This document shows positions 17,505-25,985 of a stretch of 64,000 nt of DNA, piece by piece. The notes beneath the pieces were generated by a model. The model was given only the letters and a program-made list of their open reading frames with translations. It did not search any database and was not told the DNA's origin. The stretch lies in NCBI GenBank assembly GCA_001724275.1, contig MEDZ01000017.1, positions 1 through 64,000 on the forward strand, written 5' to 3'. The position numbers and the translations under genes were made by a program. Source of the DNA: Gemmatimonadetes bacterium SCN 70-22. Its GTDB lineage: Bacteria > Gemmatimonadota > Gemmatimonadetes > Gemmatimonadales > Gemmatimonadaceae. Every line of letters starts with the position of its first letter. Position 1 is the stretch's first letter.

Positions 17505-18845
17505 TCAGGACTCCACCGCGACCGTCCCGAAATCGTAACCCGGGATCGAGATCCGTTCGATGGGCTGTCCCAGGACCCGCTCGATCGTGCGCACCATGGC
17601 GATCTCGTCAGCCGCCATGAAGGTGAAGGCGTCGCCGGAGGATGCGGCGCGCCCGGTGCGTCCGATCCGGTGGACGTAGTCCTCGGCTTGCGAGGGAACG
17701 TCGTAGTTGATGACGTGCGTGATCCCCGAGATGTCCAGGCCGCGCTGGGCGATGTCGGTGGCCACCAGGACGCGGATCTCTCCGCGCTTGAACTGCTCGA
17801 TCGCCTGCGTGCGTTGCGCCTGCGACTTGTCGGCATGCATCGCCGTCGCCTCGATCCCCGCGTCACGCAGGTCGTGCACGACGCGGTCCGCGCCGCTCTT
17901 GGTTCGCGTGAAGACCAGCACCGAGTCCATCTCCGGCTGGCGGAGGAGCTCCACGAGCAGGTCGTTCTTGCGCCCGCGTGGCACCGGGTAGACGGCGTGG
18001 CGCACCGTGCTCGCCGCCGACGAGCGCCGCCCCACCTGCACCACCACCGGGCGGCGCAGGTACTTGCGCGCCAGGGCCTCGACCTCGGGCGGCATGGTGG
18101 CGCTGAAGAGGAGCGTTTGGCGATAGGGGGGGACGCCGGAGACGATCCGGCTGATTTGCGGGGCGAACCCCATGTCCAGCATGCGGTCGGCCTCGTCGAG
18201 CACGAGGATCTCGAGCGACTCGAGCGACGCGTTGCGCTTCTCCATGTGGTCGATGAAGCGCCCGGGGGTGGCGACGATGACGTCGACGCCGCGCTGGAGC
18301 GCCTTCTCCTGCGGCTCGTACGGGACCCCGCCGTAGATCGGCGCGACCTCGACGCTGGTGAACTGCCCGTACTTGCGGAAGCTCTCGTCCACCTGCTGGC
18401 ACAGCTCGCGCGTGGGCGTGAGGATGAGGCAGCGGAGCCGCCTGGGCCCGCCCAGCAGCCGATGCAGGATCGGGAGGGTGAAGGCCGCGGTCTTCCCCGT
18501 CCCCGTCTGCGCCAGCCCCATCACGTCGCGCCCCTGCATGGCGATGGGAATCGCATCGCGCTGGATCGGGGTCGGGGCGCGGTAGCCGGCAGCCGCAACG
18601 GCGCGGACCACCTCGGGCGCCAGGCCTAACGAGGCGAACGCCTCCCCGGCTTCGGCGGGAGCGACGTCGTCCGCGGGTCGGCCGTCGTCCGGGCCATCCG
18701 GCACGGCCGGTGCGGCGGCGCCGGCCACGTCGGGCGGCGCTGCGTCGGGGGCCGAAGGCGCCGCCGATGGAACGAGTGCGTCGGGGGGCGAGGGTCGCTT
18801 GGTCGTGCGTTTGCGCTGGCGCGTGGCAGGTCGCGTGGTCGTCAT
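17505..18845 (-). CDS. DEAD-box ATP-dependent RNA helicase
   Basis: A 446-residue RNA helicase. Motifs in order: Q-motif FASLGLAPEVVRAV...PTPIQRDAIP, Walker A AQTGTGKT, PTREL, TPGRFIDH, DEAD, SAT and HRIGRTGRA. The basic, Pro/Ala-rich N-terminal 70 residues are a low-complexity extension and the core ends soon after motif VI with a short tail, most like RhlE. It likely unwinds structured RNA in ribosome assembly or decay. MTTTRPATRQRKR was taken as start; upstream codons are repeat-derived. Confidence 0.93.
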   Translation of the reverse strand: MTTTRPATRQRKRTTKRPSPPDALVPSAAPSAPDAAPPDVAGAAAPAVPDGPDDGRPADDVAPAEAGEAFASLGLAPEVVRAVAAAGYRAPTPIQRDAIPIAMQGRDVMGLAQTGTGKTAAFTLPILHRLLGGPRRLRCLILTPTRELCQQVDESFRKYGQFTSVEVAPIYGGVPYEPQEKALQRGVDVIVATPGRFIDHMEKRNASLESLEILVLDEADRMLDMGFAPQISRIVSGVPPYRQTLLFSATMPPEVEALARKYLRRPVVVQVGRRSSAASTVRHAVYPVPRGRKNDLLVELLRQPEMDSVLVFTRTKSGADRVVHDLRDAGIEATAMHADKSQAQRTQAIEQFKRGEIRVLVATDIAQRGLDISGITHVINYDVPSQAEDYVHRIGRTGRAASSGDAFTFMAADEIAMVRTIERVLGQPIERISIPGYDFGTVAVES

Positions 18846-18929
18846 TCCGCGTGTCGTTGTCTGTTCCTCGGAAGCTAAGTGCCGGACGCAGGGCGACGCC
18901 ACCGCCGCGGCCAACCGCCTGCGCCCACT

Positions 18930-18989
18930 GCCGCCGCGACTCACTGCCGCCGCGGCGTACAGCCGCCGCGACTCACTGCCGTCGCGGCG
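18930..18989. repeat. direct repeat upstream of DEAD-box gene
   Basis: Two copies of a roughly 27-bp element containing GCCGCCGCGACTCACTGCCG, 32 bp apart, lie between the DEAD-box gene start and the downstream end of the hydrolase gene. Each copy has internal CCGCCGCGG-type dyads. No coding role. Confidence 0.75.
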
Positions 18990-19016
18990 CACGACCCGGT
19001 GGGCGCGCAGCCCCGG

Positions 19017-19913
19017 CTAGGGGTGCGCCGCCAGGTGGGGGAGCAGCTCGTCGAGCACCCGCAGCGGCACTTCCTCGGCCAGGACGTGCCCCGCGCGGGC
19101 GATGACGCGCGCACGCCAGCGCGGCCGCCCAGCGGTGCGCGCCACGGACTCGGCGCCCCGTATCAACAGGTCTTGCCCCCCGAGGAGGACGAGGACCGGG
19201 GCGGTGATCGCGTCCAGCTCGGGGTCGGTGCGCGGCTCCAGGCGGTACCGATGGAGGAGCGCCCGCAGTGCCCAGCTGAAGGCGGGGTCGCGGGAGGGGG
19301 CCCAGTACTCGTCGGCGTCGCGCACCGCGAAATCGCCTAACGTCCCGTTGATGGCGCGAATCGCCAGGGGAATCGTCCACGGGGGAACGGCGTACTGCAC
19401 GAGCGGCGCGGCAAACCCCGGCGTCGCCAGCCGGGCCAGCGCGAGGAAGCGCACGGGAGCCAGCCCCACCGGGGCCAGGAGGGTGAGCGACGACAGGCGC
19501 TCCGGCTGGCGCCGCGCCACGTCCAGCGCCACGCCGCCGCCTAACGAATGGGCGACGAGGGCGAGGCGTGCGCAGCCGAGGGCGTCGAGCACGCACGCCA
19601 CGTGGTCGGCCATCGCCTCGCCCGAGTACAGCGCCGCGTCGCGCGGCTTGTCCGATCCGCCATGTCCGCGCAGGTCCATCGCGATCACGCGCCGCCCCAG
19701 CCCCATCACCGAGGGGAGGAGCTTGCGGTAGAAGTAGGCCGACGCGCCCCATCCGTGCACGAACAGCACCGGCGGGGCCGCGGCGTCGCCCCCCTCGACG
19801 AGGCGCACCCGCTCCCCGTTGCCGAGCCTGAGCTGCCGGGTTTCGAGCCCGGCCTCGTGGGCGGGGTAGCACTCGTCAGGCGAGAGCCGCCCGCGAAGGA
19901 CGCTGACCAGCAC
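19017..19913 (-). CDS. alpha/beta-hydrolase
   Basis: A 298-residue alpha/beta-hydrolase from GTG 19913. LFVHGWGASAYFYRKLLP carries the oxyanion region, the nucleophile elbow is AHSLGG (Ser), and VLLGGQDLL and a late GHVLAEE supply the expected acid and His. It likely hydrolyses an ester or related substrate. Two CGTTAGGC octamers occur, one exactly encoding Leu-Gly of the nucleophile elbow. Substrate unknown. Confidence 0.85.
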   Translation of the reverse strand: MLVSVLRGRLSPDECYPAHEAGLETRQLRLGNGERVRLVEGGDAAAPPVLFVHGWGASAYFYRKLLPSVMGLGRRVIAMDLRGHGGSDKPRDAALYSGEAMADHVACVLDALGCARLALVAHSLGGGVALDVARRQPERLSSLTLLAPVGLAPVRFLALARLATPGFAAPLVQYAVPPWTIPLAIRAINGTLGDFAVRDADEYWAPSRDPAFSWALRALLHRYRLEPRTDPELDAITAPVLVLLGGQDLLIRGAESVARTAGRPRWRARVIARAGHVLAEEVPLRVLDELLPHLAAHP

Positions 19914-20071
19914 GTGGACCTGTGGAAGGAGGGAGCGGTTCCTCCCAAAGTTGCCGCGCCCGCGCGTGGAATTGAAGCACGACGAACGACGGCGAGCCCT
20001 CGCACGACGCACGTGCCTGGACTCGCCGCCTACGCCGCACCCTCCTGCGATGCGACGCGTTCATGTCGCGG

Positions 20072-20563
20072 CTACTTCCCCGCCTTGACCTCGATCTTCC
20101 GCCCCTTGGCGACATCGTCCGACGCCTTGGGCATCGTCACCACCAGGACGCCATTCCGGAACTCGGCCGTGATCCTGGCCGGGTCGATCCGGCGTGGCAG
20201 GGTGAACGAGCGGGAGAAGCTTCCATAGTAGCGCTCGAACATGTGGAACTTCGGCTCCTCCTTCTCCTCGCGCTTCTCCTCGAGCTTCTCGCCCCGGATC
20301 GTCAGGATGTCGGCCTCGAACGAGACGTCGAGGTCCTTGCCATCCAGCCCGGGAAGCTCGGCGGTCAGGACCAGCGCATCGGGTTTCTCGACGATCTCGA
20401 CCGGCGGCATCCACCCCACGGTCTCCATCGGAAACCGTTCCATCATCGGCGGCTGGTTGAACATGCGCAGCAGGCGATTCTGCATCTCGTCCATCTCCCG
20501 GAGCGCACTGGAAAAGATGGGCGTGGTGCGCGGCAGCAACTGTCTGGTCATACGGCCCTCCAT
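20072..20563 (-). CDS. Hsp20/alpha-crystallin small heat-shock protein
   Basis: A 163-residue small heat-shock protein. The alpha-crystallin domain (about 50-155) starts PPVEIVEKPDALVLTAELPG and has SFTLPRRIDPARITAEFRNGVL. It should hold unfolded proteins in soluble complexes. A Lys/Glu-rich stretch (EKLEEKREEKEE) lies in the loop between strands. Starts at 20563 (MEGR) and 20551 (MTRQ) are both possible. An inverted repeat GTCGATG-N7-CATCGAC (20579-20599) lies just upstream and could regulate it; no CIRCE element is seen. Confidence 0.93.
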   Translation of the reverse strand: MEGRMTRQLLPRTTPIFSSALREMDEMQNRLLRMFNQPPMMERFPMETVGWMPPVEIVEKPDALVLTAELPGLDGKDLDVSFEADILTIRGEKLEEKREEKEEPKFHMFERYYGSFSRSFTLPRRIDPARITAEFRNGVLVVTMPKASDDVAKGRKIEVKAGK

Positions 20564-20716
20564 GCTCGGACATCACGCGTCGATGCATCCACCATCGACA
20601 CACGCAAGGTGGCGTGTTGCCGCCCTTCCGTCTGTAGGGCGCGTCGCGGATCGACTGCCAGTGTTCGGCCTACGTATCGGCGCGGGCCGGGACCCGACCC
20701 AGGTGGGGCGCGACGG

Positions 20717-21877
20717 TCAGGCGAGCTCCACCTCGCGCCCCGCCGCGCGCGCGATGATCCCGAGTCGCGTCGTCACCTCGGCCGAAACGGCGTCCGCATC
20801 CCGGCGCGCGTCGAGCGGGTACATCGCCCACGCCTCACACAGCGACGGCGCCCTCGGAGGCCCCCCGCGCGACGCCCGCCAGATCCCGTCGCGGTCGCAC
20901 CCCCGCACGACCAGCTCGTACGCCTGTCCCCACGCCTCATGCGTCTGCATGAGGCCAAGGCGGGCAAGCGTCTCGAGCCAGAACAGCGTCGTCGCGACAT
21001 CACCGGTGGGAGCGCTCCGCCCGGTCAGCGGGTCTCCCAGCACGAGCTGCGGCTGCGGGAGGAGGGCGTCGCCCACCTGCTGTTGCACTTCCTTCTGCCC
21101 GACCGGCCGGATGAGGTACTCGCGCAGTTCCTTGAGGAACTCGTGGTTCTCGTGCCGGTACAGCGGCATGTGGGCGAGCATCACCAGGAGCGAGACGGAG
21201 GGCGGCGTCGCATCGGGCGAGATGGCATGCTTGTTCCCGATGCGAACCCAGGGATCCTCGGCCAGCGGCGACTGCAGGAAGTCGCGGACGCGCTGCACCA
21301 TGCGGTTGGCGCACCCGCGCAGCCTGGGATCGCTCTCGTAGCCGAGGCGGGCCAATACCGCCGCCGCCGCCTCCCGCAGCCGCCGCCGACCGTAGCGCCG
21401 ATAGTCCGCCCCCGTCCCCCGCGCCCCCAGCTCGAAGAGGTAAGCCGGGTCGTTGTCTTCGGCGAGCAGGCGGAAGAGCGTTCTGCGCGCCACGAGGAAT
21501 GGGGGAAAATCGGGGTCGTACCCCAGCTCGAGGAGCCGATGCACCGCGGGGATCGTCCCGATCGCGTCATCCAGCTTCCGCGCACCGTCGCTCGGGATCT
21601 CGAGCATCGATCCGTTCCAGGTGCCATCGATCCGCTGGGAGACGGCGAGGCGCAGCCCCGGGAAGTACGCCAAGGGGATGGAGGGGAGCCGCTCCGCTGC
21701 ATCCGCAAGCATGGCAACGGACTTGATGGCGCGATACTGTACCGGAGGCGACCCGTTGGTGATAATCCATTCCAAGGGGAAGCGCAGCGGTTCGGGGCCG
21801 GAAACGTCGGCTGCAACGATCTCGGGGAGATTCTGCGGCAGGGTCACGGGACCAATCCACCTCGCAAGTTGTTGCAC
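20717..21877 (-). CDS. hypothetical alpha-helical repeat protein
   Basis: A protein of about 386 residues. Regularly spaced amphipathic helices and segments such as GTWNGSMLEIPSD, AVHRLLELGYD and DPRLRGCANRMVQRVRDFL suggest an alpha/alpha toroid like that of prenyltransferase or terpene-cyclase repeat domains, but catalytic motifs are not recognisable. A GTG at 21877 was preferred; a TTG at 21886 is in frame. It is divergent from the hydrolase at 22077, with an 8-bp inverted repeat between them. Function unknown. Confidence 0.6.
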   Translation of the reverse strand: MQQLARWIGPVTLPQNLPEIVAADVSGPEPLRFPLEWIITNGSPPVQYRAIKSVAMLADAAERLPSIPLAYFPGLRLAVSQRIDGTWNGSMLEIPSDGARKLDDAIGTIPAVHRLLELGYDPDFPPFLVARRTLFRLLAEDNDPAYLFELGARGTGADYRRYGRRRLREAAAAVLARLGYESDPRLRGCANRMVQRVRDFLQSPLAEDPWVRIGNKHAISPDATPPSVSLLVMLAHMPLYRHENHEFLKELREYLIRPVGQKEVQQQVGDALLPQPQLVLGDPLTGRSAPTGDVATTLFWLETLARLGLMQTHEAWGQAYELVVRGCDRDGIWRASRGGPPRAPSLCEAWAMYPLDARRDADAVSAEVTTRLGIIARAAGREVELA

Positions 21878-21886
21878 GACATACAA

Positions 21887-21942
21887 CTAAACTGCGACGC
21901 CGGCGGCGCGCGGACCCGCCGCCCCATACGTTATCAGTTTAG
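21887..21942. promoter_or_regulatory. two-tier inverted repeat between divergent genes
   Basis: CTAAACTG (21887-21894) and CAGTTTAG (21935-21942) form a perfect 8-bp inverted repeat. Nested inside is a second GC-rich dyad (GGCGG...CCGCC). It lies in the only AT-richer stretch between divergent genes, so a shared operator is possible. Confidence 0.45.
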
Positions 21943-22076
21943 AGAAACGGCGCTAGAGGTCCCGCGCCCTGCGCTTGTCCGGGGAGCGGGTGCTCTCCAA
22001 TTTGCCCTTTCTGACGTTCACCGTACCGACATGCCACCAGACGCCTCCTCGCCCCCCTTGCCACACCGGCGCCGCC

Positions 22077-22898
22077 GTGCGCGGTGAATTCGTCGATGTG
22101 GGCGGTGCGCGCCTCTACTACTATGCCGCTGGCACGCGCGGCGTAGGGGAGCCGGTCGTCTTCATTCACGGCTTCCCCACCTCATCGCATCTCTGGGGCG
22201 AGGTCGTCCCGCTGGTCCCCAAGGGGCACCGCGTGGTGGTCCTCGACCTCCTCGGCTACGGGCGGAGCGACCCTCCTGGCGGGGCGGAGCTCTCACTGCG
22301 GGCGCATGCCGATCGCGTCATCGCGCTCCTCGACGCGCTCGGGATCAACTACGCCACCATCGTCGGGCACGACATCGGCGGTGGGATCGCGCAATCCCTG
22401 GCCATCCGCTATCCCACGCGGGTTTCGCGATTGTGCCTCATCAACTCGGTGGCCTTCGACGCCTGGCCGGGACGGGAGGTGAAGCTGGTACGGGCAACGA
22501 TGCCGCTGACGCGCCACCTCCCCGCCACGTGGATTCTCTCCGTCCTCCGCGCCGACCTGCTGCGCGGCTATGTCGTCTCGGAACGGGGGGCCCACTCCAT
22601 CGAGCAGTTCGTGCGCCCCTTTGCGACCGATGCCGGGCGCGACGTCCTCATCGCGCACCTGGCGGCGCTGGACCCCGCGGAAACAAAGGCGTTCGCCCCG
22701 CGGTTGAAGGATATCGTGGCACCGACGGCGATCGTGTGGGGCGCCGAGGATCCCTTCCTGCCGCGCGACATTCCGCAGCGGCTGGCGGAGGCGATTCCTG
22801 GCGCCACGCTCGACGTGGTGTCCGACATGCGACACTTCACCCCGGAAGAGGCGCCCGAACGGGTGGCCTCGGCCCTCACCGCGCTCCTCGCCCGATGA
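22077..22898 (+). CDS. alpha/beta-hydrolase with Asp nucleophile (epoxide hydrolase/dehalogenase type)
   Basis: A 273-residue protein from GTG 22077; the open frame extends upstream only through a TTG at 21975. VFIHGFPTSSHLW and LLGYGRSDPP are typical of the fold, and the elbow GHDIGGG has Asp as in epoxide hydrolases and haloalkane dehalogenases rather than Ser. The acid lies in WGAEDPFLP and the His in MRHFTPEEAPE. It is first of three coupled genes with the TPR protein and a secreted protein. Confidence 0.85.
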   Translation: MRGEFVDVGGARLYYYAAGTRGVGEPVVFIHGFPTSSHLWGEVVPLVPKGHRVVVLDLLGYGRSDPPGGAELSLRAHADRVIALLDALGINYATIVGHDIGGGIAQSLAIRYPTRVSRLCLINSVAFDAWPGREVKLVRATMPLTRHLPATWILSVLRADLLRGYVVSERGAHSIEQFVRPFATDAGRDVLIAHLAALDPAETKAFAPRLKDIVAPTAIVWGAEDPFLPRDIPQRLAEAIPGATLDVVSDMRHFTPEEAPERVASALTALLAR

Positions 22899-23218
22899 CC
22901 GCGCCGCGACTCGACACCTTCCGTGCCATGGTGGCGCGAAACCCGGCAAACCCGCTGGCGCGCTTCGGGCTGGCCAACGAGCTGTTGAAGGCGGAGTTGT
23001 GGGAGGAAGCCCGCGAGCACCTTGTCGCCTACCTCGCCGCGTTCGACGACGAAGGCAATGGCTACGGGCGCCTCGCGCAGGCCTGTGAAGCGTTAGGCAG
23101 GACCGAGGAGGCCCGCGAGGCATTGCGGCGCGGCATCGCCGCGGCGAACCGCTTCGGGCACCCCGGGCTGGCCGGCGAGCTCGCCGGCCGACTCGACGAC
23201 CTGGAGGAATCCGCGTGA
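22895..23218 (+). CDS. small TPR protein
   Basis: A 107-residue all-helical protein with about two tetratricopeptide-like repeats (NPANPLARFGLANELLKAEL, then EGNGYGRLAQACEALGRTEE). It starts with an ATG overlapping the hydrolase stop (ATGA) and ends overlapping the next GTG. It is probably a scaffold or interaction module; partner unknown. A CGTTAGGC encodes Leu-Gly. Confidence 0.75.
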   Translation: MTAPRLDTFRAMVARNPANPLARFGLANELLKAELWEEAREHLVAYLAAFDDEGNGYGRLAQACEALGRTEEAREALRRGIAAANRFGHPGLAGELAGRLDDLEESA

Positions 23219-23748
23219 CTCGTCTCGTCCTGGGCGCGCTCGCCGCCCTTGCCTTCTGCACCCTCGACATCCCGGCGCTGGCGGCCCAGCAGCCGGCCCC
23301 GGTCGCCGCCCGCCCCGTCGGCATCGGCACGCGCGTGCGGATCTCCGCCCCCACGATGCGGCGCGACCGCTTCGTGGGACGCGTCGACTCGCTCGACGCC
23401 GAGGCCGTCACCCTCGACACCGCGGGGGTGCGCCGCCGTCTCGGCTTCGAGATGGGACCGGTCCTCGTCGAATCCTATCGCCGCGTCACGATCCGGACCT
23501 CGGCGATCGAGCGCATCGAGGTCAGTTCCGGCCGTACGACGCGCGGCGCGACCGTGAAGGGGATCGTCATCGGCGGCTTGACCGGCGCCCTCCTCATCGG
23601 GTTCGGGCAGCTGCCGGAGGTGAACCCGCGGGCGAAGGACTTCCTCAAGGGGGCCCCGGTGGGGCTCGCGCTGGGCGCGGTGGTCGGCGGGCTCGTGGGC
23701 TACGCGTTAGGCGGCGAGCGCTGGGTCCCGGGCGAGCTCCCCCGCTAG
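23215..23748 (+). CDS. secreted protein with glycine-rich membrane hairpin
   Basis: A 177-residue protein with a signal peptide (LVLGALAALAFCTLDIPALA, ending near AAQQ). A beta-rich middle (GTRVRISAPTMRRDRFVGRV) is followed by two Gly/Ala-rich hydrophobic segments (about 118-133 and 148-168) resembling glycine-zipper membrane spans. It is GTGA-coupled to the TPR gene. Family not recognised; an envelope role is likely. Confidence 0.6.
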   Translation: MTRLVLGALAALAFCTLDIPALAAQQPAPVAARPVGIGTRVRISAPTMRRDRFVGRVDSLDAEAVTLDTAGVRRRLGFEMGPVLVESYRRVTIRTSAIERIEVSSGRTTRGATVKGIVIGGLTGALLIGFGQLPEVNPRAKDFLKGAPVGLALGAVVGGLVGYALGGERWVPGELPR

Positions 23749-23767
23749 CTGCCGCCCCGCCGGCGGC

Positions 23768-23830
23768 GCCCCGCAACACGCCCCGCAACACGCCGCGCCG
23801 CACCACGCCGTACCACGCCGCGCCGCGGCG
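23768..23830. repeat. degenerate short tandem repeats between convergent genes
   Basis: Repeated CACGCCGYACCACGCCGCGCC-like units fill the gap between the secreted protein and the kinase gene stop. The stretch is nearly pure G/C with periodic CACGCC. Confidence 0.6.
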
Positions 23831-23840
23831 TCCCGCCGCC

Positions 23841-25931
23841 TTACCGGACTTCTCGCGCCGCGTCGAGGACGTGGGCGATGTCGCGCGAGAGCGCCCTCGC
23901 CTCCTGCGTCGCCGAGGAGACGTCGTCGAGGGCCGACTGCACCCCCGCCGAGCGCAGGGCGATCATGTCGAGGCGCATGTTCTGCAGCACCAGCGATGCG
24001 CTGTCGAGCTGCGAGCGCAGCGTCTCGTGCCGCGACAGGAGGTCGGCCATCGTCGTGCGCTGGCGCTCGAGGAGCTGGATGCGCTGGTCGCGCTCCCGCG
24101 ACTCCGGCTGCGCCCGTGCCGCTTGCAGCCGCTGCTCGAGTTCGGCCACCGCGGCGGGGCGCACATCCTCCTCGAGGCGATGCAGCGCCTGGGCCAGCGC
24201 GGCCACGCGCTCGGCGAGGGCGTCGACCGTCGGCGCCACGTCGGGGATGAGGTCGCGATCTGCTTTCGATAGTTTGGCGAGCACGTCCTGCACGGCCAGG
24301 CGATCGGACGCCGCGCGCCGCACCTGGTCGCCATACGGCCCGGCCAGGACGTCGTCGGGCACCATCCGGCGCGCCAGCTGCGCGGGTGACGGGAGTCCCG
24401 CCCCGGCCCCGGCCGCGGCCCCGCCGGCGAACGCCCCCGCCTGCAGGGCGCGCCGTGCCTCCCTCCCGAAGATGTCCTTGAACCGCACGCCGTCGGCCCA
24501 GAGCGCCGCGAGCCGCTGCGCCAGCGGGATCGCCATCCCGGCCGCCGGGAAGAGGAACCAGAGGAAGTCGGGGGAGAAGACCAGGTTGATCGCCGCGAGA
24601 AACCCCACCGTCACCGCCGAACTGGCGGTGCGACGTCGGAAGGCGCGGATCCGGTCGACGACGCTCATCTGGCCGAACGATTCCAGGCTCTCCTTCCCGC
24701 GGAGCGCGGCGCGTTCACGGCGCAGCTCGTGGCGCGAGAGCCTCCCGCGCTCGCGCACGTCGCGCCACGATTCGGGCATCCAGGGGGGGACGGGCGGAAG
24801 GGGGAGCAATTCCTGGTTTGGGCGCCTTGCGTCCGCCCCCCCCCATCCGGCATTGGCGGCGTCGATGGCGTCGCGCCCCGCCTCGGACGCGGCGCGCACC
24901 GCGTCGCGGCCGAGCGCCCGGGCGTCGTCGTGTGCTCCCCGCACGATGTCGCGCACGCTCGCGGCGATGCCCTGCTCCTGCGGGGCGCGATGCTTCCACG
25001 CGGACGAGAGACGGTCGGACTGCGGATCCGGCCGGCGTCCCGATTCGGCCGGCGGGAGCGGCGCACTGGCGGGGCGTGCCGCGAGCCCGTCCTCGATGGC
25101 GGCGATGGCATCGCGAAAGGCCGCGGCATGCTCCCACCGATCCTCGGGACGCTTCGCCATGGCGCGGTCGATGGCGGCGACGAGGGGCGGCGGGAGGTCG
25201 GCCCGGCGCTCGCGCAGCGGACGGGGGGTATCGCTGATGTGCTTCATCAGCATCGCGGGGGTGTTGGACGCCTGGAACGGGAGTTCGCCCGAGAGCATCT
25301 GGTAGCCCACGATTGCCAGCGAGTAGAGGTCGGCGCGCCCATCCACCTCCCGCTCGCCCATCGCCTGCTCCGGGGACATGTAGGCCGGGGTGCCGACGGC
25401 GATCCCCGTCACGGTGAGCCGGGCATCGCCCTCGGCGGCCCGGGCAATGCCGAAGTCCGTGACGAGGGGGCGCCCGGTGACGCGATCGATGAGGATGTTG
25501 TCGGGCTTGATGTCGCGATGGACGATCCCGTGCGCGTGGGCATAGGCCAGCGCGTCGGCGACGCCGCGGAGGATGCGGCAGACTTCGGCGAGGGGGGGGC
25601 GCCGCACCGTCGCCAGGCGCAACGCCAGCGGTTCTCCCTCCACCAGCGCCATCACGAAGCAGACCAGCCCGTCGCGTTCCTCGACCGCGTAGATGGGGAC
25701 GATGTTGGGGTGGTTCAGCTGGGCCGCGGTCTGCGCCTCGCGCAGGAAGCGCTGCCGCACGTCCTCGCGGTACGCCAGCTCGGGGGGGAGGACCTTGATG
25801 GCGACGGCGCGGCGCAGCTTGCGGTCGAGGGCGCGATACACCACGCCCATCCCCCCGCGTCCGAGCTCGCCCTCGATCTCGTAGGCGCTCCCCAGCGCTG
25901 CGTCGACGCGTTCGCGAAGGATATCGGTCAT
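23841..25931 (-). CDS. Ser/Thr protein kinase with 2TM and coiled-coil C-terminus (copy A)
   Basis: A 696-residue Hanks-type kinase. Residues 1-275: glycine loop GRGGMGVV, VAIK lysine, HRDIKPDN catalytic loop, DFG and SPEQ. Then a Pro/Arg-rich linker, a membrane hairpin (VTVGFLAAINLVF and FLWFLFPAAGMAIPL, about 435-475) and a Gln/Arg-rich coiled coil (about 560-690). No extracellular sensor domain is visible; the kinase probably signals from the membrane face. It is paralogous to the gene 54 bp upstream. Confidence 0.9.
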   Translation of the reverse strand: MTDILRERVDAALGSAYEIEGELGRGGMGVVYRALDRKLRRAVAIKVLPPELAYREDVRQRFLREAQTAAQLNHPNIVPIYAVEERDGLVCFVMALVEGEPLALRLATVRRPPLAEVCRILRGVADALAYAHAHGIVHRDIKPDNILIDRVTGRPLVTDFGIARAAEGDARLTVTGIAVGTPAYMSPEQAMGEREVDGRADLYSLAIVGYQMLSGELPFQASNTPAMLMKHISDTPRPLRERRADLPPPLVAAIDRAMAKRPEDRWEHAAAFRDAIAAIEDGLAARPASAPLPPAESGRRPDPQSDRLSSAWKHRAPQEQGIAASVRDIVRGAHDDARALGRDAVRAASEAGRDAIDAANAGWGGADARRPNQELLPLPPVPPWMPESWRDVRERGRLSRHELRRERAALRGKESLESFGQMSVVDRIRAFRRRTASSAVTVGFLAAINLVFSPDFLWFLFPAAGMAIPLAQRLAALWADGVRFKDIFGREARRALQAGAFAGGAAAGAGAGLPSPAQLARRMVPDDVLAGPYGDQVRRAASDRLAVQDVLAKLSKADRDLIPDVAPTVDALAERVAALAQALHRLEEDVRPAAVAELEQRLQAARAQPESRERDQRIQLLERQRTTMADLLSRHETLRSQLDSASLVLQNMRLDMIALRSAGVQSALDDVSSATQEARALSRDIAHVLDAAREVR

Positions 25932-25985
25932 CGGCTGCCGGAGGCGCTGGGCGCGGGTGACGGACGGACCGTCGCCGCGCGGGCG

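Noticed and set aside
18930-18989. CRISPR-like direct repeat
   Set aside because: Only two copies, 5-6 bp between them, no cas genes.
20564-20716. CIRCE element in front of hsp20
   Set aside because: Only GTCGATG-N7-CATCGAC is found; the TTAGCACTC/GAGTGCTAA consensus is absent.
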